A stretch of 55,610 nt of DNA. It comes from Bacteroidales bacterium (GTDB taxonomy: Bacteria > Bacteroidota > Bacteroidia > Bacteroidales > UBA932). This document shows positions 18,301-27,487 of the stretch, one piece after another; positions within the stretch are counted from its first letter, which is position 1, and each line of letters begins with the position of its first letter. The DNA is taken from NCBI GenBank assembly GCA_028724885.1, contig JAQYTJ010000010.1, positions 1 to 55,610 of the forward strand. The letters are read 5' to 3'. Below the pieces are notes generated by a model. The model saw only the letters and a program-made list of their open reading frames with translations. It had not been told where the DNA came from and made no database searches. A program made the translations under genes and the position numbers.

Positions 18301-18671
18301 CCTGGGAATCAGATAAGACATATCAGTACTCCGGACAGGAGACGCTCGGTTACAACATCATAAGAAACTACTACGCAGGAGTCTATGCCTCGGAGACGAA
18401 AAACTACCTAACTAAAGTGAATGTACTGCGCCTTCGTACCCTCTCCATCACGTACCAGCTGCCTCAAAGCATTCTGGCAAAGACAAGGGTAATAAAGAGG
18501 GCCTCCTTAACGGCTGCAGCTGGCAACCTGCTTCTCTTCACCAACTATGATGGCGATCCTGAGGTGGCTGCTTCCGGCTCCGGTCGTGGCGGCTCTTCTT
18601 CAGTCGGCTTCGATTACTGCGGAACCCCTGCAGTGCGCACCATGTCTTTCGGAGTCAATCTCACATTCTAA
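15390..18671 (+). CDS. SusC/RagA-type TonB-linked outer-membrane transporter
   Basis: 1093 residues. A signal peptide (about 1-27) is followed by a CarboxypepD_reg-like domain (about 42-115) with GKVMNQDHQPVAGLGVLVKGT and a TonB plug domain (about 130-250) holding the family signature GSRAANGVVIITTKKG. The rest is a 22-strand barrel ending RTMSFGVNLTF with the terminal Phe of outer-membrane proteins. It imports a ligand too large for porins, powered by TonB, with the SusD partner as lid. No enzyme or regulator gene lies in the pair's neighbourhood, so the substrate is open. The 186-bp upstream gap is AT-rich with only a near-consensus TAATTTTC at about 15350. Confidence 0.95.
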   Translation: MKSQTNLLALLLAIATVGIATLPCAAATPSESMQEQNSGASGKVMNQDHQPVAGLGVLVKGTTQGTMTDENGNFSIANVRPGSTLLFSGIGYKDQEVTYNGQPMSVMVEESTELLEESVVTALGIKRERKALGYSVDDISASELMKNKTANPINSLSGKIAGVNVTQSSGAAGAGTQIILRGGTSASENRDNQPMFVVDGIIYDNSSRVLGNTAFDGMGNAYTTTSNGVMDINPEDIENMSILKGPAAAALYGSRAANGVVIITTKKGKEGSVEVNLNAKYTGSFASSLPAHQKEYKRGYLQDMYDDAGKHTGTVFNDFSYNSWGERIADGTQTYDNIENFFKTGNTYDTNLNVSGGTKNGSFFLSASRYDQAGTVPETGYDKNTFRFNGEQKFKTLTFTANAAYSQAHTDRTLTSGGLFGSGGTGALGAVYTWSATDDMKHYKNDDGTRYRMFGDRLDPWEERDNPYWIINKNSFKDFTSRFTGSVNVRADITKWWFVNYRIGLDTYYKKNENKIAPGGAIQQVWQKGMYSVDDLRYQYLSHNIMSTWTGTWKDFQGSLMLGMQTDDTKTEGTNKMAWNFSVPNFFSFAIATNDNKKFEHTKSQKRLVGIFGSVDIDWRNTIFLTVTGRNDWTSTLPIDNRSYFYPSVSGSIVFTQFLKDQELMNDDILTFGKIRASWAKVGKDTGAYETNTALWPIGTYLGDKVGVAATWTRGNPNLKPEMSKSSEFGLELQFFHGRLKFDGAYYTNDSYNQILSPRGPQSTGYIFCSINAGNVYNKGIELSISGTPVETKDWVWETGLNIAGNRGTMDNLPKGMDVMYVTDVQYGGARAASFSGGDFMAIAGTKWTRFQYDPSKYDDYTESDKEELMAKEQAADGKLVLDDNGFPTATDDLYQVGNREPKFTGGWNNTLTWKNLTFNMLWEFRVGGDVFNGTKMVMTNAGTSQFSADVRTQSLTISGVDSNCNPVTHTWESDKTYQYSGQETLGYNIIRNYYAGVYASETKNYLTKVNVLRLRTLSITYQLPQSILAKTRVIKRASLTAAAGNLLLFTNYDGDPEVAASGSGRGGSSSVGFDYCGTPAVRTMSFGVNLTF

Positions 18672-18700
18672 TTATGTATGACCCTTAAATCTATCAGAAG

Positions 18701-20590
18701 ATGAAACTTTTAAAATCAATACTTCTCTGCGGCGTAGCCGGAGCAGGGCTTTCTTTGACTTCTTGCGGAGACTGGCTTGACGTGAACACGGATCCGATCA
18801 ACCCTACTCTTAATGCTGCCACCTACGATCAGGAACTGGCCAGTATCGAGTTTTACGTAAATAGCGCGACGCAGTTCGCAGCATGGCGATCCAGCATGGC
18901 CATGGGTGATTGGACGCGATACGTCAGCGGTGGAACCTACTACAACATGAGCATCTGGTATCCGACCTCCGGCCCTATTACTACCCCTTACCAGTGGTTC
19001 TTAGTTGGAGCTGGACCTGACATAGTGGACATGAAGGCCAAGGCTCTGGCAGCCGAACAGTATCACTTTGCTGGCGTTGCCGACATACTCTATGCTTACG
19101 GGTTCATGCTGATGACCGACCTCTACGGTGAAATGCCTTTCACCGATGCTCTCGGCGAGAATGCCCTTCCTGTCTATGATAACGGAAAGACTATCTACGT
19201 CGGATGCCTCAAATACCTCGACGAAGGTCTCGAATACCTTTCAAAGAGCGTAGACCCTAATATGACGCAGCTATCTGTCGGAGACTATTGGGCTAATGGA
19301 GACGTGAACAAGTGGATCAAGTTTGGCAACCTACTCAAGGCACGCTGGATCAACAAACTCATCAAGAAAGGCACAGGCAGCTACCTTGAAGGGAAATACG
19401 ATGCGCAGGCTATTCTGGATGCCCTATCGAAGGGACCTCTGAGCATTACTGACAACATGACGATATTCCATACTGACAACAACAGCGCCACGCATGACCA
19501 CCTCGGTTGGAATGAACCTGTTGACTACAGTCCTCTGTTCTCCGTCTGCGGTATAAACGCCGGCTACATGGTGACGAAAATGCTTTACGACAACCTCACT
19601 AATTTCGATGGGCTCGGAGTAGAGGATCCAAGAGCGGACAAGATAATTCCTTGGGCATATTCCGGAAGAGGAGCCGATTCTCCTGCCGAGATAAAATGGA
19701 GTGGGAACTGGCGCCGTAGCCTAGGAGTGAACATGAGTTCCAACATCCAGCAACAAGGAGGCCCCCTGCGTGCGTCTTACGATGCTACCGGGACAAATTC
19801 GAACAATGCAAGCGGCCACAAGGGCTGGACGATTTACGACAAGAATGCTGAACGCTGGGGCGACACCGTCTACGTAGAGCAGACAAGCCGTTCTAAGGGC
19901 TACAATGCTAATGTAGATCTCTTCTTCCGCATGTCAGTCGGCAATGATAACTCACGCGAGTCCGGCACATTCTACACTAGGGTGTCCTCACCTACATACG
20001 TAGGAACATATTCAGAGGCATGCTTCATCAAAGCTGAAGTGCTGTTCCGCCAAGGCAATATCAGTGAGGCCTACGCCGCATACAGAGAGGGAATAAAGGC
20101 CAGCATGGAGCAGATGAACATCCAGCTGAAGTCTTGGATAGCAGGGGATTCCAAACTGGCAGACTGTCCTTCGTTCACCCCTATGACTAACGCCGACATG
20201 GAGAACTTCCTAGACAACGGAATTGGAACGACAGGGACACTTACGCTAGGCCGAATTCTCACACAGAAACGCCTGTCACTCATGTTCTCCGTAGAGATAT
20301 GGAATGACATGCGCCGCTACGATTTCGACAAGAGCATATTCCTTGGCTGGAATGTTCCTGCTCAGCACTACCTAAGCGCTGCAGCCCAGCGTGCTATTCC
20401 TGACGGGAAGCAATTCCGCCGCTGGCAGCAGTGTTCTCACGAGAGGAACTACAACGGAGACAACCTTCAGGCTATCGGGCATGAGGTTCCGGGCGCACTA
20501 GAGCTCCAAGCTGCCGAAGGCGTCGAGACGTGGCAAGAGACCCAAGCTGTCTGGACCATACCTGTCTGGTGGGATTCAGACCAGGAATAG
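18701..20590 (+). CDS. SusD/RagB nutrient-binding outer-membrane lipoprotein
   Basis: 629 residues, on the long side. The N-terminus ends in the lipobox LSLTSCGDWLDVNTDPINP (Cys 23), typical of the SusD-like group annotated as nutrient-binding outer-membrane lipoproteins. The central part has the helical repeat features of the family (ADILYAYGFMLMTDLYGEMPFTDAL) and the C-terminal region has RILTQKRLSLMFSVEIWNDMRRYDF. It binds substrate on the cell surface above the SusC barrel. It follows SusC by 29 bp and is followed by a hairpin terminator, so the pair is a two-gene operon. Confidence 0.92.
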   Translation: MKLLKSILLCGVAGAGLSLTSCGDWLDVNTDPINPTLNAATYDQELASIEFYVNSATQFAAWRSSMAMGDWTRYVSGGTYYNMSIWYPTSGPITTPYQWFLVGAGPDIVDMKAKALAAEQYHFAGVADILYAYGFMLMTDLYGEMPFTDALGENALPVYDNGKTIYVGCLKYLDEGLEYLSKSVDPNMTQLSVGDYWANGDVNKWIKFGNLLKARWINKLIKKGTGSYLEGKYDAQAILDALSKGPLSITDNMTIFHTDNNSATHDHLGWNEPVDYSPLFSVCGINAGYMVTKMLYDNLTNFDGLGVEDPRADKIIPWAYSGRGADSPAEIKWSGNWRRSLGVNMSSNIQQQGGPLRASYDATGTNSNNASGHKGWTIYDKNAERWGDTVYVEQTSRSKGYNANVDLFFRMSVGNDNSRESGTFYTRVSSPTYVGTYSEACFIKAEVLFRQGNISEAYAAYREGIKASMEQMNIQLKSWIAGDSKLADCPSFTPMTNADMENFLDNGIGTTGTLTLGRILTQKRLSLMFSVEIWNDMRRYDFDKSIFLGWNVPAQHYLSAAAQRAIPDGKQFRRWQQCSHERNYNGDNLQAIGHEVPGALELQAAEGVETWQETQAVWTIPVWWDSDQE

Positions 20591-20610
20591 GCTTTTGAAA
20601 TCCACTAAAT

Positions 20611-20645
20611 TGAAGGCGGAGGATCTATTTTCCATCCGCCTTTAA
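20611..20645 (+). terminator. Terminator after the first SusC/SusD pair
   Basis: AAGGCGGA (20613-20620) pairs perfectly with TCCGCCTT (20635-20642), with further GGA/TCC pairing inside, followed by a short T-rich stretch. It separates the SusC/SusD operon from uvrB. Confidence 0.6.
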
Positions 20646-20667
20646 TTATGAGCAATTAAAATATTAG

Positions 20668-20675
20668 TAACTTTG
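20668..20675 (+). promoter_or_regulatory. -7 element TAACTTTG of uvrB
   Basis: A TAnnTTTG match ends only 6 nt before the conserved uvrB start ATG at 20682. If transcription starts 4-7 nt after the box, as usual, the mRNA has almost no leader. Confidence 0.5.
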
Positions 20676-20681
20676 CTCATC

Positions 20682-22862
20682 ATGAAATTTCACCTTGTAT
20701 CGCCTTATAAGACGGCTGGGGATCAGCCTGAAGCCATAAAAGAACTTACCGAGGCATTAAGCTCAGGTGTCAGCGACGTTACGCTGCTAGGAGTTACTGG
20801 CTCCGGGAAGACTTTCACCATGGCTAACACTATTCAGAATCTTCAGAGACCCGCCCTTGTGCTAAGCCATAACAAGACTCTTGCAGCGCAGCTCTACGGG
20901 GAATTCAAGTCTTTCTTCCCAGAGAACGCAGTGGAATATTTCGTATCGTATTACGACTACTACCAGCCGGAGGCGTATCTCCCGACCACGGACACTTACA
21001 TAGAGAAAGACCTGAGCATTAACGACCAGATTGACAAGCTAAGGCTAAGCGCTGCTTCCGCCCTCATGTCGGGGCGTAGGGACGTGATCGTGGTCTCCAG
21101 CGTGTCGTGCCTCTATGGAATCGGCAATCCGGAAGACTTCCATGCCCAGGCGATTCCGGTAAAGAAAGGCGAACAGAGAAGCCTAACCAGGTTGCTTTAC
21201 AGCCTGGTGGATGCAAATTACAGCCGTACAGAGGTGGATTTCAAGAGGGGGACATTCCGGGTGCGCGGAGATACGATCGACGTGTTCCTTGGCGGATCTG
21301 ACGAGGCTCTGAGAATAGAATTCTTCGGGGACGAAATCGATTCCTTGGCCATGATAGAGCCTCTGACCGGTGCAACGATAGAGAAGCTGGAAGAGGCGAC
21401 AATATTCCCTGCCACGAACTTCGTCACGACACGCGAACGGAGCATCAAGGCAGTGAGCCAGATTCAGGACGACCTGAAAAAGCAGATCGACTACTTCAAC
21501 GAGATAGGAAAAGGACTTGAGGCCAAACGTCTTCAGCAGAGGGTGGAGAATGATCTGGAAATGATAAAGGAAATGGGTTACTGCCCTGGAATCGAAAACT
21601 ATTCCAGGTACCTCGACGGCAGGAAACCTGGCCAGCGGCCATTCTGCCTGATTGACTATTTCCCGGATGACTTCGTGACTTTCATTGACGAGAGCCACGT
21701 CACGATTCCACAGATACGGGCGATGTACGGAGGCGACCACTCACGCAAGTCAGTTCTAGTCGAATATGGATTCAGGCTGCCTGCGGCAGCGGATAACAGG
21801 CCTCTGACTTTCGATGAGTTCAATTCCATAACAGGACAAAAAGTCTATGTGAGCGCCACTCCATCTGACTACGAGCTGGAACGCTCCGGCGGGCTGGTAG
21901 TCGAGCAAGTCGTGCGGCCTACCGGACTCTTAGACCCTCCGATAGAAGTGCGCCCGACTAAGAATCAGGTGGATGATCTCATGGAGGAAATTCGGAAGAG
22001 GGCAGAAAAAGATGAAAGGGTTCTGGTCACTACCCTGACGAAACGCATGGCAGAAGAACTGACTGATTACCTGGACATGAACGGCGTCAGGGTGCGGTAT
22101 ATTCATTCAGACGTGGACACTTCCGAAAGGGTGGAAATCATCGAGGATTTCAAGAACGGGCTGTTCGATGTCTTGGTGGGCGTGAACCTGCTTAGGGAGG
22201 GCCTGGATATTCCTTCGGTGTCTCTTGTGGCCATTCTGGACGCGGACAAGGAAGGATTCCTCCGTTCCGGAAGGGCGCTGACCCAGACTGCAGGAAGGGC
22301 GGCCAGGAACGTGAACGGGCTGGTGATAATGTATGCCGACACAATCACCGACTCCATGGATGAAACCATAAGGGAGACAAACCGCCGCAGGACGAAACAA
22401 ATTGAATATAATAAATTACATAATATTACCCCTACACAGGTGGCCGTGAAAAGGAATATCCTGGCTTCCGAGCTCTACGGAGAGGCGGAGAAGCCGGTCA
22501 ATCCTAGAATCAAGAACTGGCCTAGCGGCAGGGTCAGCGCCGCCGACTCCGTCTCCCATCCCGAATATATTCCTAATCCTTCTGACCTTGGGAGAGGCAC
22601 GGTTTCCGTTGGCCTGGGACACGATTCCAAGAGAGACAACGACACAGCTTACGTCGATGGATTCGTGGCTGCGGACCTTGCAGCCGTGCTTCAGGATCCC
22701 GTAATACGTTCAATGTCAAGGGAACAGGTTCAGAAAACCATCGAGGAGGACAAGAGGCGTATGGAGAAATCAGCGTCCGACCTGGATTTCTCGCAGGCTG
22801 CCAAATACAGGGATGAAATGTGGGCTCTCCAGGAATATCTCAAAGTCTGGAAAGACAAATGA
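20682..22862 (+). CDS. uvrB: Excinuclease ABC subunit B
   Basis: 726 residues from [19 protein letters not shown], the normal UvrB opening; an ATG 9 nt upstream is less likely. Walker A is [10 protein letters not shown] (about 39-48). The beta-hairpin [21 protein letters not shown] (about 90-110) inserts at the lesion. Helicase motifs include [11 protein letters not shown] and the conserved GREGLDIP-like [20 protein letters not shown]. The C-terminal UVR motif (about 680-715) binds UvrC. A low-conservation linker of some 60 residues precedes the UVR motif. It verifies DNA damage in nucleotide excision repair. The next gene starts 25 bp downstream and may share transcription. Confidence 0.98.
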   Translation: MKFHLVSPYKTAGDQPEAIKELTEALSSGVSDVTLLGVTGSGKTFTMANTIQNLQRPALVLSHNKTLAAQLYGEFKSFFPENAVEYFVSYYDYYQPEAYLPTTDTYIEKDLSINDQIDKLRLSAASALMSGRRDVIVVSSVSCLYGIGNPEDFHAQAIPVKKGEQRSLTRLLYSLVDANYSRTEVDFKRGTFRVRGDTIDVFLGGSDEALRIEFFGDEIDSLAMIEPLTGATIEKLEEATIFPATNFVTTRERSIKAVSQIQDDLKKQIDYFNEIGKGLEAKRLQQRVENDLEMIKEMGYCPGIENYSRYLDGRKPGQRPFCLIDYFPDDFVTFIDESHVTIPQIRAMYGGDHSRKSVLVEYGFRLPAAADNRPLTFDEFNSITGQKVYVSATPSDYELERSGGLVVEQVVRPTGLLDPPIEVRPTKNQVDDLMEEIRKRAEKDERVLVTTLTKRMAEELTDYLDMNGVRVRYIHSDVDTSERVEIIEDFKNGLFDVLVGVNLLREGLDIPSVSLVAILDADKEGFLRSGRALTQTAGRAARNVNGLVIMYADTITDSMDETIRETNRRRTKQIEYNKLHNITPTQVAVKRNILASELYGEAEKPVNPRIKNWPSGRVSAADSVSHPEYIPNPSDLGRGTVSVGLGHDSKRDNDTAYVDGFVAADLAAVLQDPVIRSMSREQVQKTIEEDKRRMEKSASDLDFSQAAKYRDEMWALQEYLKVWKDK

Positions 22863-22887
22863 CAATATTTAATACATTCATGTTGAC

Positions 22888-24957
22888 ATGAAACGAATAA
22901 CCATTTTTTTAGCCGTGGCTCTGGGAATCTCATCCCTCGCAAATGCGCAGAGTCCCGAATTCTTCAAGCCTTACAAGCAGACCGACCTTCGTCTGCCCTC
23001 CGTTCCACTAGTGAATAACGACCCTTATTTCACTATCTGGTCGCCATTCGACAAGCTGACCGACGGAGGCACCGTCCACTGGACAGGGAACAGCAAATCT
23101 CTCACTGGCCTGCTCAGGGTTGACGGGACTACTTACAGATTCATGGGCAAGCAGCCTTCGAACGGCGGCTTCAAGATAGCGGTACAGAAAAGCGTGGACG
23201 TGCTTGCGACCAACACCTATTACACCTTTGCATGCGGGCCTGTCGAATTAGACCTGGTTTTCACAGCCCCAATGCTCATTGACGAACTGAACCTGCTCTC
23301 AACCCCAGTCAACTATTTCTCGTATCAGGTCCGTTCCACCGATGGCGCTAAGCATGACGTGCAATTATATTACGAAGCTTCTTCGGAAATCGCAGTGAAC
23401 AAGGCTGAGCAGCCTGCCATCACGACTCTGATGACCCTCAAGGGCGTGACTTATGCTAAGACCGGCACGATTGAGCAGCCCATCCTCGACAAGAAGGGCG
23501 ACCACGTGTGCATAGACTGGGGATATTTCTATCTGCCGGCAATCAACGGTACGGTCACTATCGGCAAGCCTGCCGACTTGCAGAATGCCTTCGCAGCCAC
23601 AGGAAAAGCCGAGTCCAAAGAGAATGAGATCATCTGCAGGAAGACAGAGGACATGCCTGCTCTCGCTCTGGTCCATGACTTCGGCAGCGTGTCGCAGGCC
23701 TCCTCCTTCGCGATGGTGGGATACGATGAAATCCAGGACATCGAATACATGTACGAACGCTACAAGGCATATTGGGCTTGTAATAAGAGAGACATATTCA
23801 TAAAAACCATATTCGATGCGTTTAAGGATATGCAGAAGAAATATTCATCAATCATGCTGAAATGCCGCGCCATGGATAAAAGAATATACGACGACGGCTT
23901 CGAAGCAGGAGATAAGAAATATGCGGAAATCCTGTCCGGGACCTATCGCCACGTAATCGGGGCGCACAAGCTGTTCGTCGACAAGAATGGCCAGCTGCTG
24001 TTCTTCTCGAAGGAAAATGACTCGAACGGCTGCGTGAACACTGTGGACCTAACCTATCCTTCAGCCCCGCTGTTCCTAGCCTACAATCCGGAACTGCAAA
24101 AAGGAATGATGAGAAGCATATTCGAATATAGCCGCTCAGGCCGCTGGACACGTCCTTTCGCCGCACATGACTTGGGAACGTACCCGAAAGCGAACGGGCA
24201 AGCATACGGCGGAGACGGGATGCCGTTGGAAGAGGCTGGGAATATGCTTACTTTGGCAGCTGAAATCTGCCGCCTGGACGGGAACACTTCCTTCGTCGAT
24301 GATTATTGGGATATTTTAACTACTTGGACTAATTACCTCGTAGAAAACGGCCAAGATCCTGCTAACCAGCTCTGCACCGACGATTTCGCAGGACACTGGG
24401 CTCACAACGCCAATCTTTCCGTGAAAGCTATCATGGGCATAGCAGGCTATGCGCTCATGGCAAAGCAGAGAGGCGATAATGAGACATATTCCAAATACAT
24501 GGGCACAGCAAAGACGATGGCCGTGAAATGGGAGGAAATGGCCAGTGACGGCGACCATTACCGCCTAGCATTCGACCAGCCTGACACCTGGAGCCAGAAG
24601 TACAACATGGTCTGGGACAAGCTCTGGGGAATAAATATCTTCCCTGCTGGCACCATCGACAAGGAAATCGCATACTACCTCACTAAGCAGAACCGCTACG
24701 GGCTGCCGCTGGACATCAGGAAAGACTACACTAAGAACGACTGGATAATGTGGACTGCCTCAATGGCAAAGGACAAAGAGACATTCCTGAAGTTCGTACA
24801 CCCGGTATGGGACTACATCAATGAGACGGAAAGCCGCGTTCCGGTAAGCGACTGGTACGACACCAAAACCGGCAAATACGAACACTTCATAATGCGTTCA
24901 GTGGTAGGTGGTTTCTGGATGAAAGTCCTGATGGACAAGGAAACATCCAAGAACTAG
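22888..24957 (+). CDS. Secreted GtaA-like glutaminase-family protein (DUF4965/DUF1793)
   Basis: 689 residues with a signal peptide MKRITIFLAVALGISSLANA cleaved before QSPEF. The N-terminal opening RLPSVPLVNNDPYFTIWSPFDKLTDGGTVHW matches the start of the DUF5127/DUF4965/DUF1793 architecture of fungal GtaA-type glutaminases, with the helical glucosidase-like barrel (about 320-680: NGCVNTVDLTYPSAPLFL, DLGTYPKANGQAYGGDGMPLEEAGNML). Bacteroidota encode many such proteins; some are glutaminases and others may be glycosidases. It is probably periplasmic. Its stop overlaps the relA stop in a shared CTAG. Confidence 0.85.
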   Translation: MKRITIFLAVALGISSLANAQSPEFFKPYKQTDLRLPSVPLVNNDPYFTIWSPFDKLTDGGTVHWTGNSKSLTGLLRVDGTTYRFMGKQPSNGGFKIAVQKSVDVLATNTYYTFACGPVELDLVFTAPMLIDELNLLSTPVNYFSYQVRSTDGAKHDVQLYYEASSEIAVNKAEQPAITTLMTLKGVTYAKTGTIEQPILDKKGDHVCIDWGYFYLPAINGTVTIGKPADLQNAFAATGKAESKENEIICRKTEDMPALALVHDFGSVSQASSFAMVGYDEIQDIEYMYERYKAYWACNKRDIFIKTIFDAFKDMQKKYSSIMLKCRAMDKRIYDDGFEAGDKKYAEILSGTYRHVIGAHKLFVDKNGQLLFFSKENDSNGCVNTVDLTYPSAPLFLAYNPELQKGMMRSIFEYSRSGRWTRPFAAHDLGTYPKANGQAYGGDGMPLEEAGNMLTLAAEICRLDGNTSFVDDYWDILTTWTNYLVENGQDPANQLCTDDFAGHWAHNANLSVKAIMGIAGYALMAKQRGDNETYSKYMGTAKTMAVKWEEMASDGDHYRLAFDQPDTWSQKYNMVWDKLWGINIFPAGTIDKEIAYYLTKQNRYGLPLDIRKDYTKNDWIMWTASMAKDKETFLKFVHPVWDYINETESRVPVSDWYDTKTGKYEHFIMRSVVGGFWMKVLMDKETSKN

Positions 24958-27131
24958 ACCCTAGAAACTTTCATCACGTGCTTCAGATTCTTAATCTGAG
25001 ACACGACTTTATCGAGCTCCATATTAGACGGGACGGAAATCCTGAGTTCAATCTCATAGGTTCCGTTCCGTCTGTTTTCATTCACGTTGAATGCCCTCAG
25101 CGATGCCTTGAAGTTATTCACGACATCGGTTATGCGCCCGAGAATAGCAGCCTCAAGGGCGGCGGTAATCTTCAAAGTCACTTGAAAGCTGCCGCCAGAA
25201 GGGGTTTCTGCCCACTTAACCTTCTGGATGCGATATGGGTAGTTCTCTATGAGGCGTGATGCATTCGGGCAGGATATTCGATGAATAGTTATTCCTCTGT
25301 TTGTCGTAACAAAGCCGAAAACATCGTCTCCGAACACCGGATGGCAGCATTTTGCCATTTTGTAGTCCAGCCCCTTGAGGTCTCGGGCATTTATGACCAG
25401 AATATCGTCAGATGAAGAATTCCCGCTCCACGAAGCATTCTGTTCCGTTTTTTCCGCACTTTGAGCCTTAGCAGCCTCTGAAGCCTCTTCCTCCATCTGG
25501 GGATGTTCCAGTATGAATGTCTTTATGTCGTTGACATCTATCTGACCATCATTCACTGCCGCATAAAATGCGTTCTGCGTCGATAACCGCAGTTTCTTCA
25601 ATAGCTCGGCAATATATTCATCAGGCAGCTCAAGCTTCCAATTCTTCAGCCTCCTGCTGACAAGCTCCTTGCCTTGAGCAGCTTTCTTATATTCCTCTTC
25701 ATTTAATTCCTGGCGAATCTTGCTCCTCGCCTTCGAAGTCACGACATAGCTCAGCCAGTCAGCGGAAGGCCTCTGGTTCTTGCCAGTCTGAATCTCTACT
25801 ACATCTCCAGTACTAAGTTTTTCCCTGATGGAGACGCCTTTGCCATTGATTTTGCCGCCAGTGCACTTAACTCCAAGGCCAGAATGGATGTTGAAGGCGA
25901 AATCCAGCACCGTAGAACCAGCAGGCAGAATTCTTAGCTCGCCAGTCGGGGTGAAAACGAATATCTCGCGTGAAGGCGGCTGAGGAAGCTCGTCGGGCTT
26001 TATTTCTTGAGAATGCTCCAGAGTGTACCTGACAGATGTCAGCCATTTATCCAAATGAGCCTCGTGCTTGATGCCTTTGTAAGACCAATGAGAGGCCTGA
26101 CCGTTCTCCGCCTCATCATCCATTCGCTTAGTCCTGATCTGCACCTCTATGTAAGCCCCTTCCTTATTTTTCACAGTTATATGAAGAGACTCGTAACCAT
26201 TTGGCTTTGGCGTAGTTATCCAGTCGCGCAGACGATTTGTGTCTGGCTCGTATTCTTCAGTCACGTAAGAATACACTTTCCAGCAAAGATCTTTCTCGGT
26301 CGTTGAGTCATGGCTGCAGTCTATGATGAACCTGATGGCAAAAACGTCATACACGCCCTCAAATGGCACATTCTGCTTCTGCATCTTCCTCCAGATTGAA
26401 TATGCTGCCTTCGTCCTGACTTTCAGCTTGTACTTTATTCCAGCATCAGAGAGCTTCTTTTTCAGCGGCTCGATGAATTCCGCAGTCAGGCGCTCCCTAT
26501 CCGGCTCTGTGGCCTTCAGCTTATTCGTGATGGCGCGATATTCTTCAGGCTCGGCATAGCGGAAATAGATGTCCTCCATCTCGCTTTTGATGTTGTACAA
26601 TCCCAGCTGATGAGCCAGAGGAATATATAGCATGAGGGTTTCAAGAATCTTCCTTTGCCTGGAAGAAGCCGAGAACATGGAAATATTCCTCATTACCTCC
26701 AACCTGTCGGCAATTTTCAGCACAGTTACTCTAGGATCCGTGGAATATTGCACTATGAGTCTCTTGTAGCTTTCAGCCTCCAAGCGGGTGTCCTTGGGCT
26801 TGATAGTCGAAATCTTGTTCAGTCCGTCCACCATGGCATAGACATCCTCTGGGAACCCGCCAAGCTTCAGGCCTTCGTACTCCCCTTTCCGTAAGTCTAT
26901 CGCAGGATGCTTTCGAGTAGCCTCATGAAGGAAAACAGCCGCTGCGCAGTCCGCAGTGAGACCGATTTCGTCCGTCGCGATGAGCGCAACGTTCATCGGA
27001 TGCTCTATGAATGGCCGGCCATTGTCGCGCACCTCGTTTTCTAGCACCTTCGCGGCAATGTCATAAGCCCTCTGCACGAGAGCCTTTCCATTTTCGTCAA
27101 ACTGCGGGAAATGCTGAACAATACTAGCCAT
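24954..27131 (-). CDS. relA: RelA-type (p)ppGpp synthetase with inactive HD domain
   Basis: 725 residues with HD (about 20-180), synthetase (about 230-370), TGS (about 390-450) and C-terminal ACT (about 650-725) domains. The synthetase motifs GVYDVFAIRFI, PKPNGYESLHITV and EVQIRTKRMDDEAE are intact, so it should transfer pyrophosphate from ATP to GDP or GTP. The hydrolase motif HDxxED reads HEATRK (69-74), and the later ADRLHN motif reads ADRLEV (141-146), so ppGpp hydrolysis is predicted lost. A separate SpoT must then exist elsewhere in the genome. The TGS domain (EIFVFTPTGELRILPAG) suggests ribosome-linked control. The gene is convergent with the upstream-listed glutaminase-like gene. Confidence 0.9.
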   Translation of the reverse strand: MASIVQHFPQFDENGKALVQRAYDIAAKVLENEVRDNGRPFIEHPMNVALIATDEIGLTADCAAAVFLHEATRKHPAIDLRKGEYEGLKLGGFPEDVYAMVDGLNKISTIKPKDTRLEAESYKRLIVQYSTDPRVTVLKIADRLEVMRNISMFSASSRQRKILETLMLYIPLAHQLGLYNIKSEMEDIYFRYAEPEEYRAITNKLKATEPDRERLTAEFIEPLKKKLSDAGIKYKLKVRTKAAYSIWRKMQKQNVPFEGVYDVFAIRFIIDCSHDSTTEKDLCWKVYSYVTEEYEPDTNRLRDWITTPKPNGYESLHITVKNKEGAYIEVQIRTKRMDDEAENGQASHWSYKGIKHEAHLDKWLTSVRYTLEHSQEIKPDELPQPPSREIFVFTPTGELRILPAGSTVLDFAFNIHSGLGVKCTGGKINGKGVSIREKLSTGDVVEIQTGKNQRPSADWLSYVVTSKARSKIRQELNEEEYKKAAQGKELVSRRLKNWKLELPDEYIAELLKKLRLSTQNAFYAAVNDGQIDVNDIKTFILEHPQMEEEASEAAKAQSAEKTEQNASWSGNSSSDDILVINARDLKGLDYKMAKCCHPVFGDDVFGFVTTNRGITIHRISCPNASRLIENYPYRIQKVKWAETPSGGSFQVTLKITAALEAAILGRITDVVNNFKASLRAFNVNENRRNGTYEIELRISVPSNMELDKVVSQIKNLKHVMKVSRV

Positions 27132-27487
27132 CTCTTAGTCATTTTTTCAAGACTAAAATACAATAAATAAAGGAAAATTCCGAATATCATATCGCGATGA
27201 GGAGTCGGATGTGCCATACTTCCTTGCCCAAGAATTGATTCCTGGTTATTGGGGTAGAATAAGTCGGCAGCCTTCCATCGTGCAACAGGCAAGTTCAAGG
27301 GATATAAAATCTCCTACAAAGGGCTGTCTATGGATGACATGCAGGATTATTAAGCAGATAGTATGGATTTCGCTAAATATGCATTGCCATGGACAAATTC
27401 ATTATCATATTATCCCTTGATAGGGCTGGCCGCTTATGTCAGCTGGCATTTTTGGCGAATTAAGCGTGTTTTACGGATGGCGCAAAG
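27132..27487. other. Gap between mltG and relA with a possible decayed coding remnant
   Basis: This stretch holds the relA promoter region at its right-hand minus-strand end, though no full TAnnTTTG box was found. From 27258 a plus-strand frame reads through a single TAA at 27351-27353 into an open frame from 27363 that enters the mltG 3' end, with protein-like text such as YKISYKGLSMDDMQDY, stop, MDFAKYALPW. It may be a gene remnant or chance. No confident gene is called. Confidence 0.3.
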
